DNA of 64,000 nt from Selenomonadaceae bacterium (GTDB taxonomy: Bacteria; Bacillota; Negativicutes; Selenomonadales; Selenomonadaceae), in NCBI GenBank assembly GCA_017515635.1, contig JAFWFO010000021.1:111971-175970 (forward strand). Direction: 5' to 3'. The notes under the pieces were generated by a model. It was not told where the DNA came from. It worked only from the letters and a program-made list of their open reading frames with translations, and made no database searches. The position numbers and the translations under genes are program-made. This document shows positions 45,079 to 53,357 of the stretch, piece by piece (position 1 is the stretch's first letter; every line of letters starts with the position of its first letter).

Positions 45079-46269
45079 TCACAGCGTGGCAAAAATTCTA
45101 TCGCCCGCGTCGCCGAGACCGGGCACAATGTAACATTTTTCGTTCAAACCTTCGTCAATCGCCGCCGTGAAAATTTCAACGTCGGGATGTTCTTCGGAAA
45201 GTTTTTTGATTCCTTGAGGCGTGCTGACAAGACACAGGAAATAAATTTTCTGCGCGCCGCGAGCTTTGAGCAAATCAAGCGCAGCACAAGCACTGCCGCC
45301 CGTGGCAAGCATCGGATCGACGACGAGCAAAATTTTTTCGCCGAAGTTCGGAGGCATCTTGAAATAATATTCGACAGGCTCAAAAGTTTTTTCGTCGCGG
45401 AAAAGTCCGACGTGTCCGATTGAAGCGTCGGGCAAAAGTTTCAGCACGCCGCTTGCCATTGCCAAACCTGCGCGGAGAATCGGCACGACGACAAAATTTT
45501 CTTCGTCCAAAGTTTCTACGGTGCAAACTTTTATCGGCGTTTCGATTTCGACAGAATACGTCTGGAAATTTTGGGCGACTTCGCAAGTCAAGAGCATTGC
45601 AAGTTCGTCAACGAGTTCGCGGAAAAGTTTCGGTGAAGTCCGTTTGTCCCGCAGTTGAGTCAATTTGTGCGAGACGAGCGGATTTTTTACTTGGTGAACA
45701 TTTGGCGTGGTTTCAAGTTTGACGCCAGCTTGTTCAAATAATTTTTTCAGGCGACGAATCGGCAAGCCGACGACGTTCGACCAATCGCCGTGAATTTTTT
45801 CGATAAATTTCGCCGCGCCGCCTTGCAGTGCATACGAGCCGGATTTGTCGAGCGGTTCACCCGTGGCAACGTAATCGCGAATTTCCTGCGCGGTCATATC
45901 GCCGAAAAAAACTGCCGTAACTTCCGCCGCCGTGTAAATTTTTCCGTCCGCAATCAGCGCAAGACCGGTAACGACTTCATGTCGCCTGCCCGAAAGTTGC
46001 TTCAACATTTTTTCTGCGCCTTCGATGCCGTCGGGTTTGCCGAAAATTTTTCCGTCAAGTGAAACGATTGTATCCGCGCCGATGACTACCGCGTCGGGAT
46101 GTTTTGCGGCAACTGCTTGAGCTTTGAGTTTCGCGTTGTTCGTCGCCAAAATTCTTGGAGCGTCCGAACGCTGAATTTCCTGCGCGTCGCTGAGTTCAAC
46201 AACAAAATCGTCGCAGAGTTTCCGCAAAAGTTCCTGTCTGCGCGGTGAGCCTGATGCCAAAATTATCAT
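45079..46269 (-). CDS. Maf nucleotide pyrophosphatase fused to uracil phosphoribosyltransferase
   Basis: One 396-residue open frame encodes two normally separate enzymes. Residues 1-182 are Maf (ILASGSPRRQELL, ATNNAKLKAQAV, IGADTIVSLDGKIFGKP, GDWSNVVGLP), a pyrophosphatase for non-canonical or modified nucleoside triphosphates. After a short linker (about 183-192), residues about 193-396 are Upp (NPLVSHKLTQLRDKRT, VPILRAGLAM, the PRPP loop VVDPMLATGGSA at 317-328, and C-terminal GLGDAGDRIFATL), which makes UMP from uracil and PRPP. No stop, ribosome site or Met lies at the junction, so no second start is evident. The start is the ATG at 46269 with GGAGG upstream. Both domains keep their catalytic motifs. 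I know of no standard Maf-Upp fusion. Confidence 0.93.
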   Translation of the reverse strand: MIILASGSPRRQELLRKLCDDFVVELSDAQEIQRSDAPRILATNNAKLKAQAVAAKHPDAVVIGADTIVSLDGKIFGKPDGIEGAEKMLKQLSGRRHEVVTGLALIADGKIYTAAEVTAVFFGDMTAQEIRDYVATGEPLDKSGSYALQGGAAKFIEKIHGDWSNVVGLPIRRLKKLFEQAGVKLETTPNVHQVKNPLVSHKLTQLRDKRTSPKLFRELVDELAMLLTCEVAQNFQTYSVEIETPIKVCTVETLDEENFVVVPILRAGLAMASGVLKLLPDASIGHVGLFRDEKTFEPVEYYFKMPPNFGEKILLVVDPMLATGGSACAALDLLKARGAQKIYFLCLVSTPQGIKKLSEEHPDVEIFTAAIDEGLNEKCYIVPGLGDAGDRIFATL

Positions 46270-46354
46270 TGCGTGCCTCCAAAAAATCAATCAGTTATAA
46301 AGCCGAATAAAAATTTTTCAGAAATTTGTTTGGATATTTATTTCACTGAGTTAT

Positions 46355-47224
46355 TCAAGAATCCAATTTGAGTTTGGCTTGTGCGGACACGTGTCGATTG
46401 AATCCGACATCTTCCTTACTCATGCCCAAAGCGAAACCGACAAGCTGTTGCAAATGCAAGATTGGGACTTCAGCCCGCGAGTGTACTGCTTCGCGACCTT
46501 CCGGCTCGTACATGTCCAGTTGCATTTGGCACAGCGGGCAAGGCGTCGCCAAAACGGTTGCTTCCGCTCTGAAAGCACTGTCGACGATTTGCCCCGTCAC
46601 TTTCATAACGTCATCTTCCGCCGCAAGTTGAGCATGAAAGCCGCAACATTTTCGCTTGGCGTCGAATTCAACATTTTGCGCGCCCAAAGTCTTAACCAGT
46701 CGTTCAAACGAATGAGGATTTTTTCCGTCTTCGTAGTTCATGATTTCTTGCGGACGAAGAATATGACAACCGTAATAGGCGGCAACTTTCCAATCGCTCA
46801 GCGGCCGAACGATTTGCCCCTTGAGCAATTCGGGATGAGCGTCCAAAACCCAAAGGAAGTGAGTAATTTCGCTCGTGCCTTTGTATTCGTAAGGGTGTCC
46901 GCCTTCCTTGAGAATGCCGTTGATTTTTTCTTTAAGTTTTTCGTCGCTGTCCAGACGGTGTTTCGCCGTGCGCAGTTGCAAAGTACAAGTGTTGCAGACT
47001 GTCATTATCGGCAAGCCTTCATGTTCGGCGATTGAAATGTTGCGTGCGTTGACAGCCAGAGCCGCCAAATCGTTCACGCCTTGAGCATGAGACGCGCCGC
47101 AACACGTCCAATTTTCAATTTCCACAAGCTCAATTCCGATTTTATCGCAGACTTTTTGCATTGAAGTATAGGCTTCGGCCGCCGCGCCTTTGAGAACACA
47201 GCCGGGGAAAAATGCGTACTTCAT
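46355..47224 (-). CDS. mfrE: Fumarate reductase CCG-domain subunit (MfrE/SdhE type)
   Basis: A 289-residue protein with two cysteine-rich CCG motifs: the first around TCCGASHAQG with CNTC, the second around KCCGFHAQLA with CPLC. These are the domains of HdrB and of the E subunit of non-classical succinate:quinone oxidoreductases, which replace the haem b membrane anchor; they bind a special [4Fe-4S] cluster. No membrane helix is seen. It is the last gene of an A-B-E cluster with no cytochrome b, as in the methylmenaquinol:fumarate reductase of Wolinella succinogenes. The start follows the mfrB stop directly. Confidence 0.88.
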   Translation of the reverse strand: MKYAFFPGCVLKGAAAEAYTSMQKVCDKIGIELVEIENWTCCGASHAQGVNDLAALAVNARNISIAEHEGLPIMTVCNTCTLQLRTAKHRLDSDEKLKEKINGILKEGGHPYEYKGTSEITHFLWVLDAHPELLKGQIVRPLSDWKVAAYYGCHILRPQEIMNYEDGKNPHSFERLVKTLGAQNVEFDAKRKCCGFHAQLAAEDDVMKVTGQIVDSAFRAEATVLATPCPLCQMQLDMYEPEGREAVHSRAEVPILHLQQLVGFALGMSKEDVGFNRHVSAQAKLKLDS

Positions 47225-48172
47225 TTATTCGTCCTCCTTTTCCGCCGCTTTGACAATCGCCTTAATCGTTTGGATTTCGGGATTTATCGGGTGCGACTCA
47301 AGCGGATTCATTTTCCCGACGTTCAAGAGGCGCAACGCCATCGGCAGACGCAAGCCCGCCATGATGAAACCTTCGGACTTGATGTTGAGTTTCGACTCGT
47401 CAAGCATACCCGAATCGGAAATGTCGTCGTAAATCGCTTTGGCGTGGTTGCCGCCGACGCCTTGACTAAGCCCCATTTTGAAAGTTGCCTCTTTGAGTTT
47501 TTCGATTGCGCCGGCAGGATCTAAACCTTTGGGACATTTCGCCGTACATTCTTGGCAGTTGAAGCAACGCCACAATCCCGCATCTTGAACGGCCTGCAAA
47601 TGTTCACGGGGACTGCGATTGCGAGAGTCGGCGACCAATCGTTCAGCTTTGACGAAAACAAACGGGTCAAGAAAATCTTTTTCGTTGAGCGTGTTTTTGT
47701 TGCATTCGGAAACGCACGAGCCGCAAAGAATACAGCCCGCATATTTCTTGAACTTGTTAAATTCTTCGGGAGATTGCTTGCAACCGGTTTCAGCCGTGAA
47801 TTCCGGTTTCGGCTCTATCGCCGGTTTTATTTTTTTGAGGCGGTCGTATTTCGGATCCCAGTCGACGATTAAATCACGAATCACGCGGAAATTTCCCAGC
47901 GGCTCAATCGTCAAAGTGTCGGTTTCGTAGCGTTTCAGCAAGTCTTCAACGAGAATTTCGCAGGACAATTCGGCATTGCCGTTGACGCGAACCGCGCAGG
48001 CACCGCAAATGCTTGACCGACAAGAACACGTGAAAGACAACGTCGGATCCAATTTTTCTTTGACGAAGATGAGCGATTCCAAAACCGTCATGCCGACCGA
48101 CACGGGCACGCTGTATCCTTGCACCCATTTTCTGCCTTCAACGAAGCGATGAATTTTCAGCGTAACGTCCAT
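47225..48172 (-). CDS. mfrB: Fumarate reductase iron-sulfur subunit
   Basis: A 315-residue FrdB/SdhB homologue. The N-terminal plant-ferredoxin domain carries the [2Fe-2S] ligands in CSCRSSICGAC; the C-terminal domain has CILCGSCVSECN and CFNCQECTAKCPKGLDP for the [4Fe-4S] and the third cluster. The C-terminus is longer than in classic FrdB (about 240 residues). It carries electrons between the CCG subunit and the flavoprotein. The ATG at 48172 is one base after the mfrA stop, with AGGAAG upstream; the longer frame to 48217 is in mfrA. It should travel with MfrA through the Tat system because it has no signal itself. Confidence 0.93.
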   Translation of the reverse strand: MDVTLKIHRFVEGRKWVQGYSVPVSVGMTVLESLIFVKEKLDPTLSFTCSCRSSICGACAVRVNGNAELSCEILVEDLLKRYETDTLTIEPLGNFRVIRDLIVDWDPKYDRLKKIKPAIEPKPEFTAETGCKQSPEEFNKFKKYAGCILCGSCVSECNKNTLNEKDFLDPFVFVKAERLVADSRNRSPREHLQAVQDAGLWRCFNCQECTAKCPKGLDPAGAIEKLKEATFKMGLSQGVGGNHAKAIYDDISDSGMLDESKLNIKSEGFIMAGLRLPMALRLLNVGKMNPLESHPINPEIQTIKAIVKAAEKEDE

Positions 48173-48173
48173 T

Positions 48174-50015
48174 TCAATACTTCCTTTCCTGCGGCTGATA
48201 TTTCGTGATGACGACATCTTTGTATTCGGTCTGATATTCGCCGTCTCGTTTGAAAATCAAAGTGTGCTTGAGGAAATTTTTGTCGTCGCGCTGAGGGAAG
48301 TCTCGACGCGCATGACCGCCGCGACTTTCTTTGCGGGCAATGGCTCCCTGAACAATGCTGTGCGACACTTGCAACAGATTGCCCAATTCGACGTACTGTT
48401 CAAAGGCGGTGTTGTAGACGTGAGAATTGTCGCCGACGTAGCAATGTTCGTATTCTTTCTCCAAAGCAGTGAGTTCCTGCGCCGCCTCTTGGAGCAATTT
48501 TTCTTCGCGGTAAACGCCGGCTTTGTACCACATTGTATTGACCATGGCGTCGCGAATTTCGGGCACGGTTTTTCCTGCCGAACGCGGTCGGTTTGTAACC
48601 TCTTCAAATTTTTCTTTCCACGCCGCGCAGTCGTTTGCCAATTTTTCTTGATTGCCTTCGTACTTGTGTTCTTTGGCATAAGCCGCCGCGCCGTCGCCCG
48701 CCGCATGTCCGAAAACCAAAACTTCCGAGAGAGAATTTGCTCCGAGACGATTTGCGCCGTGAATCGAAACGCAACTGCATTCGCCCGCCACAAAGACGCC
48801 GGGCACGCGTGAAGCTCCGGTATGAAAATCAGCCATTTCAAGGCCGCCCATCGAATAATGGCAAGTCGGGCTGACGGGCACCATTTCTTTGGTGATGTCG
48901 ACGCCCGCAAATCTTAGCGACAAGTCGTAAACTTGTCCGAGACGTTCGTGAATGAGTTCAGGTGATATGTGGCGGAAATCCAGATAAACACCGGCGTGAA
49001 TTCCTTCGCCGATGCCTCTGCCTTCCAAAATTTCTGTGGCAATGCCGCGAGCAACTATGTCACGCGTCGCAAGTTCCTTTTTCTCCGGCGCGTATTTGCC
49101 CATGAATCTTTCGCCGTTCTTGTTGATGAGCAAAGCACCTTCCGCACGGCTTGACTCGGAAAGCAAAACCCCGTTGGCTGACAGTCCCGTCGGATGAAAC
49201 TGCACCATTTCGGGGTCTTTGAAGGGAATACCGATATTCATGCCCGCGACAATTCCGTCGCCCGTTGAGCTGTAAGGATTTGACGTGCGAATCCAATAAA
49301 CTCGCCCGTAACCGCCCGTTGCGATTATGACGGTTTTCGCCGCCACGCCGAGCAAATTTCCGCTACGCATGTCCATTGCAATAACGCCGTTGAGTTTGTC
49401 GCCGTCCATGCTGATTTCAAGCATTTGACATTCGGAAATAAAATCAATGTCATTTTTCAAGCATTGTTCAAAAAGCGCGTGAACCATGGCATGACCGGCG
49501 CGGTCTTCAAAATACGAGGCACGCGGGTGCGACGAACCGCCCATTTTGCGTTGATGAAAACACCCGTCGGCTTGACGATTGTACGGGTAGCCCATGAAGT
49601 CCATTTCGTAAATATTTTTGCCCGCACGTTCGGCGAAGTATTCGACGGCATCTTGATCGCAAAGATAATCGCCGCCCTTTGTCGTGTCAAACATGTGCGA
49701 TTCGACGCTGTCTTCGGGGTCGGTGACGCCCGTGACGCCGTTCATGCCGCCTTGTGCCATTGTGGAAGCTGAGCGCGTCGGTACCAGTTTCGTCATTACG
49801 GCAACTTTAAGATTTTTATCTTCAGCCGCCGCCAAAGCCGCTCGCATTCCCGCGCCGCCACTTCCGATTATCAAAACGTCGTAAGTGACTTCGCCCGTCT
49901 TCACTTTCTTTGGAACATTGTTGCCGTTCCAAGTGAGGTACGAACCTGTCGCCAGCACGACCCCCGCCGCCGTCATGCCTTTGATAAAAGTTCGCCGTGA
50001 AATTTCTTTCGACAT
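48174..50015 (-). CDS. mfrA: Fumarate reductase flavoprotein subunit with Tat signal
   Basis: A 613-residue FrdA/SdhA homologue. It starts with a twin-arginine signal (SRRTFIKGMTAAGVVLATGS), so the catalytic side should be outside the cytoplasmic membrane. FAD fold: VLIIGSGGAGMRAALAAAE; active-site regions HPTGLSANG, SESSRAEGALL, TCHYSMGGLE and RLGANSLSEVLVFG are intact. The His that carries covalent FAD in most family members is Ala: the motif reads TRSASTMAQGG (A83). With mfrB and mfrE it forms a methylmenaquinol:fumarate reductase-like complex using fumarate as electron acceptor. The start is the ATG at 50015 with GGGGGT seven bases upstream. Confidence 0.92.
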   Translation of the reverse strand: MSKEISRRTFIKGMTAAGVVLATGSYLTWNGNNVPKKVKTGEVTYDVLIIGSGGAGMRAALAAAEDKNLKVAVMTKLVPTRSASTMAQGGMNGVTGVTDPEDSVESHMFDTTKGGDYLCDQDAVEYFAERAGKNIYEMDFMGYPYNRQADGCFHQRKMGGSSHPRASYFEDRAGHAMVHALFEQCLKNDIDFISECQMLEISMDGDKLNGVIAMDMRSGNLLGVAAKTVIIATGGYGRVYWIRTSNPYSSTGDGIVAGMNIGIPFKDPEMVQFHPTGLSANGVLLSESSRAEGALLINKNGERFMGKYAPEKKELATRDIVARGIATEILEGRGIGEGIHAGVYLDFRHISPELIHERLGQVYDLSLRFAGVDITKEMVPVSPTCHYSMGGLEMADFHTGASRVPGVFVAGECSCVSIHGANRLGANSLSEVLVFGHAAGDGAAAYAKEHKYEGNQEKLANDCAAWKEKFEEVTNRPRSAGKTVPEIRDAMVNTMWYKAGVYREEKLLQEAAQELTALEKEYEHCYVGDNSHVYNTAFEQYVELGNLLQVSHSIVQGAIARKESRGGHARRDFPQRDDKNFLKHTLIFKRDGEYQTEYKDVVITKYQPQERKY

Positions 50016-50140
50016 ATTCAAACCCCCTACTTTTTATTTGCAGGCGATGTTTGTCACAAGGTGATCTTAAGTTGCCACGGTCACGATGCGCTCGCCTTTA
50101 ATTCCGTGCTTCAAATTTTCCGTAACCGGAGAAGTATTAC

Positions 50141-50170
50141 AGATTACGCATTCCTAATTCCTAATTGTCC
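50141..50170. repeat. TTAGGAATTAGGA-type element at the end of the GGDEF gene
   Basis: attacgcattcctaattcct followed by aattgtcc. Read on the minus strand it holds the TAG stop of the response-regulator gene (50161) followed by gaattaggaatgcgtaat. It joins the unit of the 14-bp tandem repeat at 42973 with that of the hairpin elements. Confidence 0.65.
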
Positions 50171-51477
50171 ATTACTGCCCACTCGTGCGCGAAGTAGAAA
50201 TTTTTGCTTGCGTCGAAATTGCCCCACGCTTCGGCAAGACGCCCGACCGCGCCCGTTACGTCGTGATGCCCGTCGGTGTTCGTGAGCATTGCCAAAAATT
50301 GATTGCGCCCGTTTTTCGTAATGACATCGCCGCGCCGTAAAGTTTCATGCAGGCAGTCAATAAATTGTTCGCTGGCGTCCTTGAGCGAAATTTTTTCGTC
50401 GTCGCCTTTCTTTTTGAGCGAAAACAGCAAAACACAAATCGTCTTGCCGTAACCGCCGCGAGTCCGCTTGAGGAACCTGTAGACGATTCGGAAACTTTCA
50501 AACGGCAGGACATACGCGCCGGGCTCTTTGTTGCGTTCGCCCAAAATCATTTCAATCTGCGCGAGCGTGACGACGGTTTCGACTTCCTCTTCGTGCGTGT
50601 CGTCGGTGAAAATGCTGTAACCGTGCTTGCCGTTTTGCTTGACGGTGTACAACGCCTTGTCCGCCATTTTGTAAAGTTCTTTAAAATCGGTGCCGCTGTT
50701 CGGGACGAGGACGCAACCGATTGACGCGCCGAGCGGAATGTTCATGTCTTCGCCCATCAATTTTTTTGCGGCCTCGGTGATTTTTTCGTTGATAAATTGC
50801 GTCTTGAGCGAAATGGCGGTTTCTTCCTGCACGCCGTCACAAAAGGCAACAAATTCGTCGCCGCCCATGCGCCCGATTAAATCCGACGAACGAAACGCCG
50901 CCCGCAAAATGTCCGCGAAGGCAATCAAAATTTTGTCGCCCATTGCGTGCCCGTGAATGTCGTTGACGAGCTTGAAACTGTCCAAGTCAATCATCATCAG
51001 CGAGCCGACTGAACGCTTACAAATTTTGGCGAGTTCTTCTTCGGACGCCGCCTTGTTGAAAAGTCCCGTGAGCGCGTCCGTCGTGGAAGTTTTTTTCAAG
51101 TCTTGAATCTGCCCGACAGTCTGCAATGTGTTCGCGATTCGCCGCAACATAATTTCGGGCTTGAACGGTTTATGCAGAAAATCCAACGCGCCGTTGTCTA
51201 AACCTTGACTTTCGGTTTCTTCACTGTCATCGCCCGTCAAAAAGATAAACGGAATTTTTTTGTGGAATTCGCTCTGCAAAGCAATCTGCAAGTCAAAACC
51301 AGTCATGTCCGGCAAACGAAAATCCGAAATAATCATGTCGGGCAATTCCTTGCGGTAAACTTCGAGAGCTTCTTTGGCTGAGCCTGCGCCGACAGTTTCG
51401 TAATCGTTTTGTTCCAAGACGAAAGCCGTCATTTCGCGCCCGACTTCCATATCGTCGACAATCAAAATTTTTTTCAT
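50161..51477 (-). CDS. Response regulator with GGDEF domain
   Basis: A 438-residue REC-GGDEF protein. The receiver (1-120) is intact: acidic pair DD at 8-9, phosphoacceptor in IISDFRLPDM (D52), Thr in FLTGDD and Lys in HKPFKPE. The GGDEF domain (about 130-300) has the active-site sequence GRMGGDEF near residue 205, so it should make c-di-GMP. A further 130 residues at the C-terminus are a domain I do not recognise, possibly a degenerate second GGDEF. The ribosome site is GGGGG before the ATG. A TATAAT at 51523-51528 may be its own -10. Its receiver is the paralogue of the pseudo-receiver gene just upstream. Confidence 0.9.
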   Translation of the reverse strand: MKKILIVDDMEVGREMTAFVLEQNDYETVGAGSAKEALEVYRKELPDMIISDFRLPDMTGFDLQIALQSEFHKKIPFIFLTGDDSEETESQGLDNGALDFLHKPFKPEIMLRRIANTLQTVGQIQDLKKTSTTDALTGLFNKAASEEELAKICKRSVGSLMMIDLDSFKLVNDIHGHAMGDKILIAFADILRAAFRSSDLIGRMGGDEFVAFCDGVQEETAISLKTQFINEKITEAAKKLMGEDMNIPLGASIGCVLVPNSGTDFKELYKMADKALYTVKQNGKHGYSIFTDDTHEEEVETVVTLAQIEMILGERNKEPGAYVLPFESFRIVYRFLKRTRGGYGKTICVLLFSLKKKGDDEKISLKDASEQFIDCLHETLRRGDVITKNGRNQFLAMLTNTDGHHDVTGAVGRLAEAWGNFDASKNFYFAHEWAVMDN

Positions 51478-51558
51478 AACTTCAACCCCCGCTGTCCGAG
51501 AGAATACAATTTCCTTGGAGGCATTATAAATGTTTGTCGCGGTGAAGGGAAGAAATTT

Positions 51559-51942
51559 TTATTCCTGCGAGCGAAGACGTTCGGCGAACCACAAAACTTT
51601 TTCGAGGCGGCACAAAAGAATTTCCGGCGCGAACGGGTGACGAATAAAATCCCATGCGCCGCTTTTTAAAGCTTCGGATTCGGTGTCGCTGCCGTTGTCG
51701 CTGCCCGTCATCACGAACGGAATTATTTCGCCGAATTCGGCCTGCAACTTGTTCAGAAGTTCCGCGCCCGTCATGTCAGCTAAACGAAATCGCGACAACA
51801 CCAAGTCGGGACGAGTTTCGCGAAAAATTTTCAAAGCTTCTTCACCGGTCGACGCGCAGATTGTTTCGTACATGGTCGACAAAATTATTTCCGTGAATTG
51901 GCGCGTGACTTCCACGCCGTCAACGAGCAAAATTTTTTTCAT
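51559..51942 (-). CDS. Degenerate single-domain receiver (pseudo-receiver)
   Basis: A 127-residue stand-alone receiver-fold protein, clearly paralogous to the receiver of the next gene over its whole length. The phosphorylation pocket is lost. The acidic pair is D8-G9 instead of Asp-Asp, the phosphoacceptor position is Arg (VLSRFRLADM, R51) where the paralogue has Asp, and the conserved Lys is His (IRHPFAPE). The Thr of VMTGSD is kept. It cannot be phosphorylated in the usual way and may act as a constitutive partner or decoy. The ATG overlaps the rlmD stop by four bases (ATGA), with GGAGG inside rlmD. Confidence 0.87.
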   Translation of the reverse strand: MKKILLVDGVEVTRQFTEIILSTMYETICASTGEEALKIFRETRPDLVLSRFRLADMTGAELLNKLQAEFGEIIPFVMTGSDNGSDTESEALKSGAWDFIRHPFAPEILLCRLEKVLWFAERLRSQE

Positions 51943-53357
51943 GGCTTAACCTCCGTGCGGAAAATTTGTGCAACCGATTCAACGTGCGACGTAAACGGGA
52001 ACATGTCCACGGGCTGAATTTTTTTCGTGCGGTAACCGAGTTCGTTTAAAATCGCCAAATCGCGGGCAAGCGTGGCGGGATTGCACGAGACGTAAATTAT
52101 TTTTTCGGGACGCATGGCGGCGAAAGTTTCCAAAACTTTTTTGTCGCAACCTGCGCGGGGCGGATCGACAACAACCACGTCCGCGACAATTCCGGCGTTG
52201 AAAAGTTTCGGCAAAATTTTCACGGCGTCGCCGACGATAAATTCGGCGTTGCGGATATTGTTTTCGCGGGCATTTTTTTTCGCGTCGTTAATCGCCGAAG
52301 AAACAACTTCCACGCCGAAAACTTTTCGCGCTTTTTTGGCAAGAAACAGCGAAATTGTTCCCGTGCCGCAGTAAGCGTCGATAACCGTTTCGCGCCCGTG
52401 CAGTTCGCAAAAATCCAACGCAGTCTTGTAAAGAACTTCAGCCTGAGCGGTGTTGACTTGGAAAAACGAACGCGCCGAAATGTTGAACTTCAGCCCGCCA
52501 ATTTTGTCGTGAATCGTCGGCTTGCCGAATAAAATTTTCGTGTCGCGTCCGAGAATGACGTTGTTGCGAAAAGTTTGCACGTTCTGTTGAATGCTTGTCA
52601 CGTCCGGCAATTCATTTCGCAAGGCGCGGACAAAATTTTTCGCGGCGGGAAATTTTTCGGTTGCGGTGACGAGTACAGCCATCAATTCGCCGTCACAGCC
52701 GACGCGCCCCATCACGTGCCGCAGAAAACCTCTGTGCGTGTCTTCGTCGTAAGGTTGCAGATTAAATTTTTGAGCGACTTTTTTGACGGCGTTTAAAATT
52801 CTGTCGTTGCCCGCATTTTGAATCAGACAAGAATTCGTGTCGATAATTTTATGACTGCCGCGAGCGTAGCAACCGACGCGCAGATTTTTGCCGACGGGGA
52901 ATTGCATTTTGTTTCGATAACGCAGGGGATTTTCCATGCCGAGCGTTTCAGAAATTGCCACGCCGTTTAATTTTCCGATACGTTCAATCGCGTCGACGAC
53001 CTGTTGACGTTTCCATTTGAGTTGCGCGGAATAATTCATGTGTTGAAGTTGACAGCCGCCGCAAGTTTCATACAACGGGCAAAAAGGTTCCGCACGCTCC
53101 GAACTTTTTTCGACGACTTCGACGAGCCGACCGACCGCGTAATTTTTTTTGACGGTTTCAATTTCGACGTTGACAATTTCGTTGGGGAGCGCGCCTTCAA
53201 CAAAAACGGCGAGCCCGTCGAATTTGCCGACGCCTTCGCCGTTTGAGCCGAGTCCGCTAATTTCAATTAGGAATTTGGAATTAGGAGTTAGGAGTTGTGA
53301 TTTTCCGTCTTCATTCCTCATTCCTAATTTCTCATTCCAAATTGTTTTTTTGTGCAT
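51939..53357 (-). CDS. rlmD: 23S rRNA (uracil-5-)-methyltransferase, RlmD/RumA family
   Basis: A 472-residue SAM-dependent RNA m5U methyltransferase. An N-terminal TRAM domain (about residues 28-90) is followed by the [4Fe-4S] ligands in CPLYETCGGCQLQHM, a central domain, the SAM fold with IDAYCGTGTISLFLA, DPPRAGCDKK, and the catalytic YVSCNPATLARD near the C-terminus. It could be RlmD or the closely related RlmCD. The first 27 or so residues are unusual: they are encoded by a TTAGGAATTAGGA-type hairpin repeat (53264-53340). The ATG at 53357 lies inside ribF with only a weak ribosome site. No better in-frame start lies between the repeat and the TRAM domain. Confidence 0.92.
   Translation of the reverse strand: MHKKTIWNEKLGMRNEDGKSQLLTPNSKFLIEISGLGSNGEGVGKFDGLAVFVEGALPNEIVNVEIETVKKNYAVGRLVEVVEKSSERAEPFCPLYETCGGCQLQHMNYSAQLKWKRQQVVDAIERIGKLNGVAISETLGMENPLRYRNKMQFPVGKNLRVGCYARGSHKIIDTNSCLIQNAGNDRILNAVKKVAQKFNLQPYDEDTHRGFLRHVMGRVGCDGELMAVLVTATEKFPAAKNFVRALRNELPDVTSIQQNVQTFRNNVILGRDTKILFGKPTIHDKIGGLKFNISARSFFQVNTAQAEVLYKTALDFCELHGRETVIDAYCGTGTISLFLAKKARKVFGVEVVSSAINDAKKNARENNIRNAEFIVGDAVKILPKLFNAGIVADVVVVDPPRAGCDKKVLETFAAMRPEKIIYVSCNPATLARDLAILNELGYRTKKIQPVDMFPFTSHVESVAQIFRTEVKP
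53264..53340. repeat. TTAGGAATTAGGA-type hairpin repeat inside the rlmD 5' end
   Basis: caattaggaatttggaatta, then ggagttaggagttg, faces cattcctcattcctaatttc with tcattccaaattg. The arms are imperfectly complementary. It encodes the N-terminal extension of RlmD, and its outer end holds the last codons and stop of ribF. Confidence 0.72.

Noticed and set aside
50030..50075. FNR/CRP-like site (TTGTGA and neighbourhood) upstream of mfrA
   Set aside because: Only one half-site resembles the consensus; the other arm does not match, so I do not call an operator.
51531..51641. Plus-strand start behind a perfect-looking TTGGAGGC site, giving a 36-residue peptide
   Set aside because: It runs antisense through the end of the pseudo-receiver gene, has no motif, and the purine run is explained by the minus-strand leader of the GGDEF gene.
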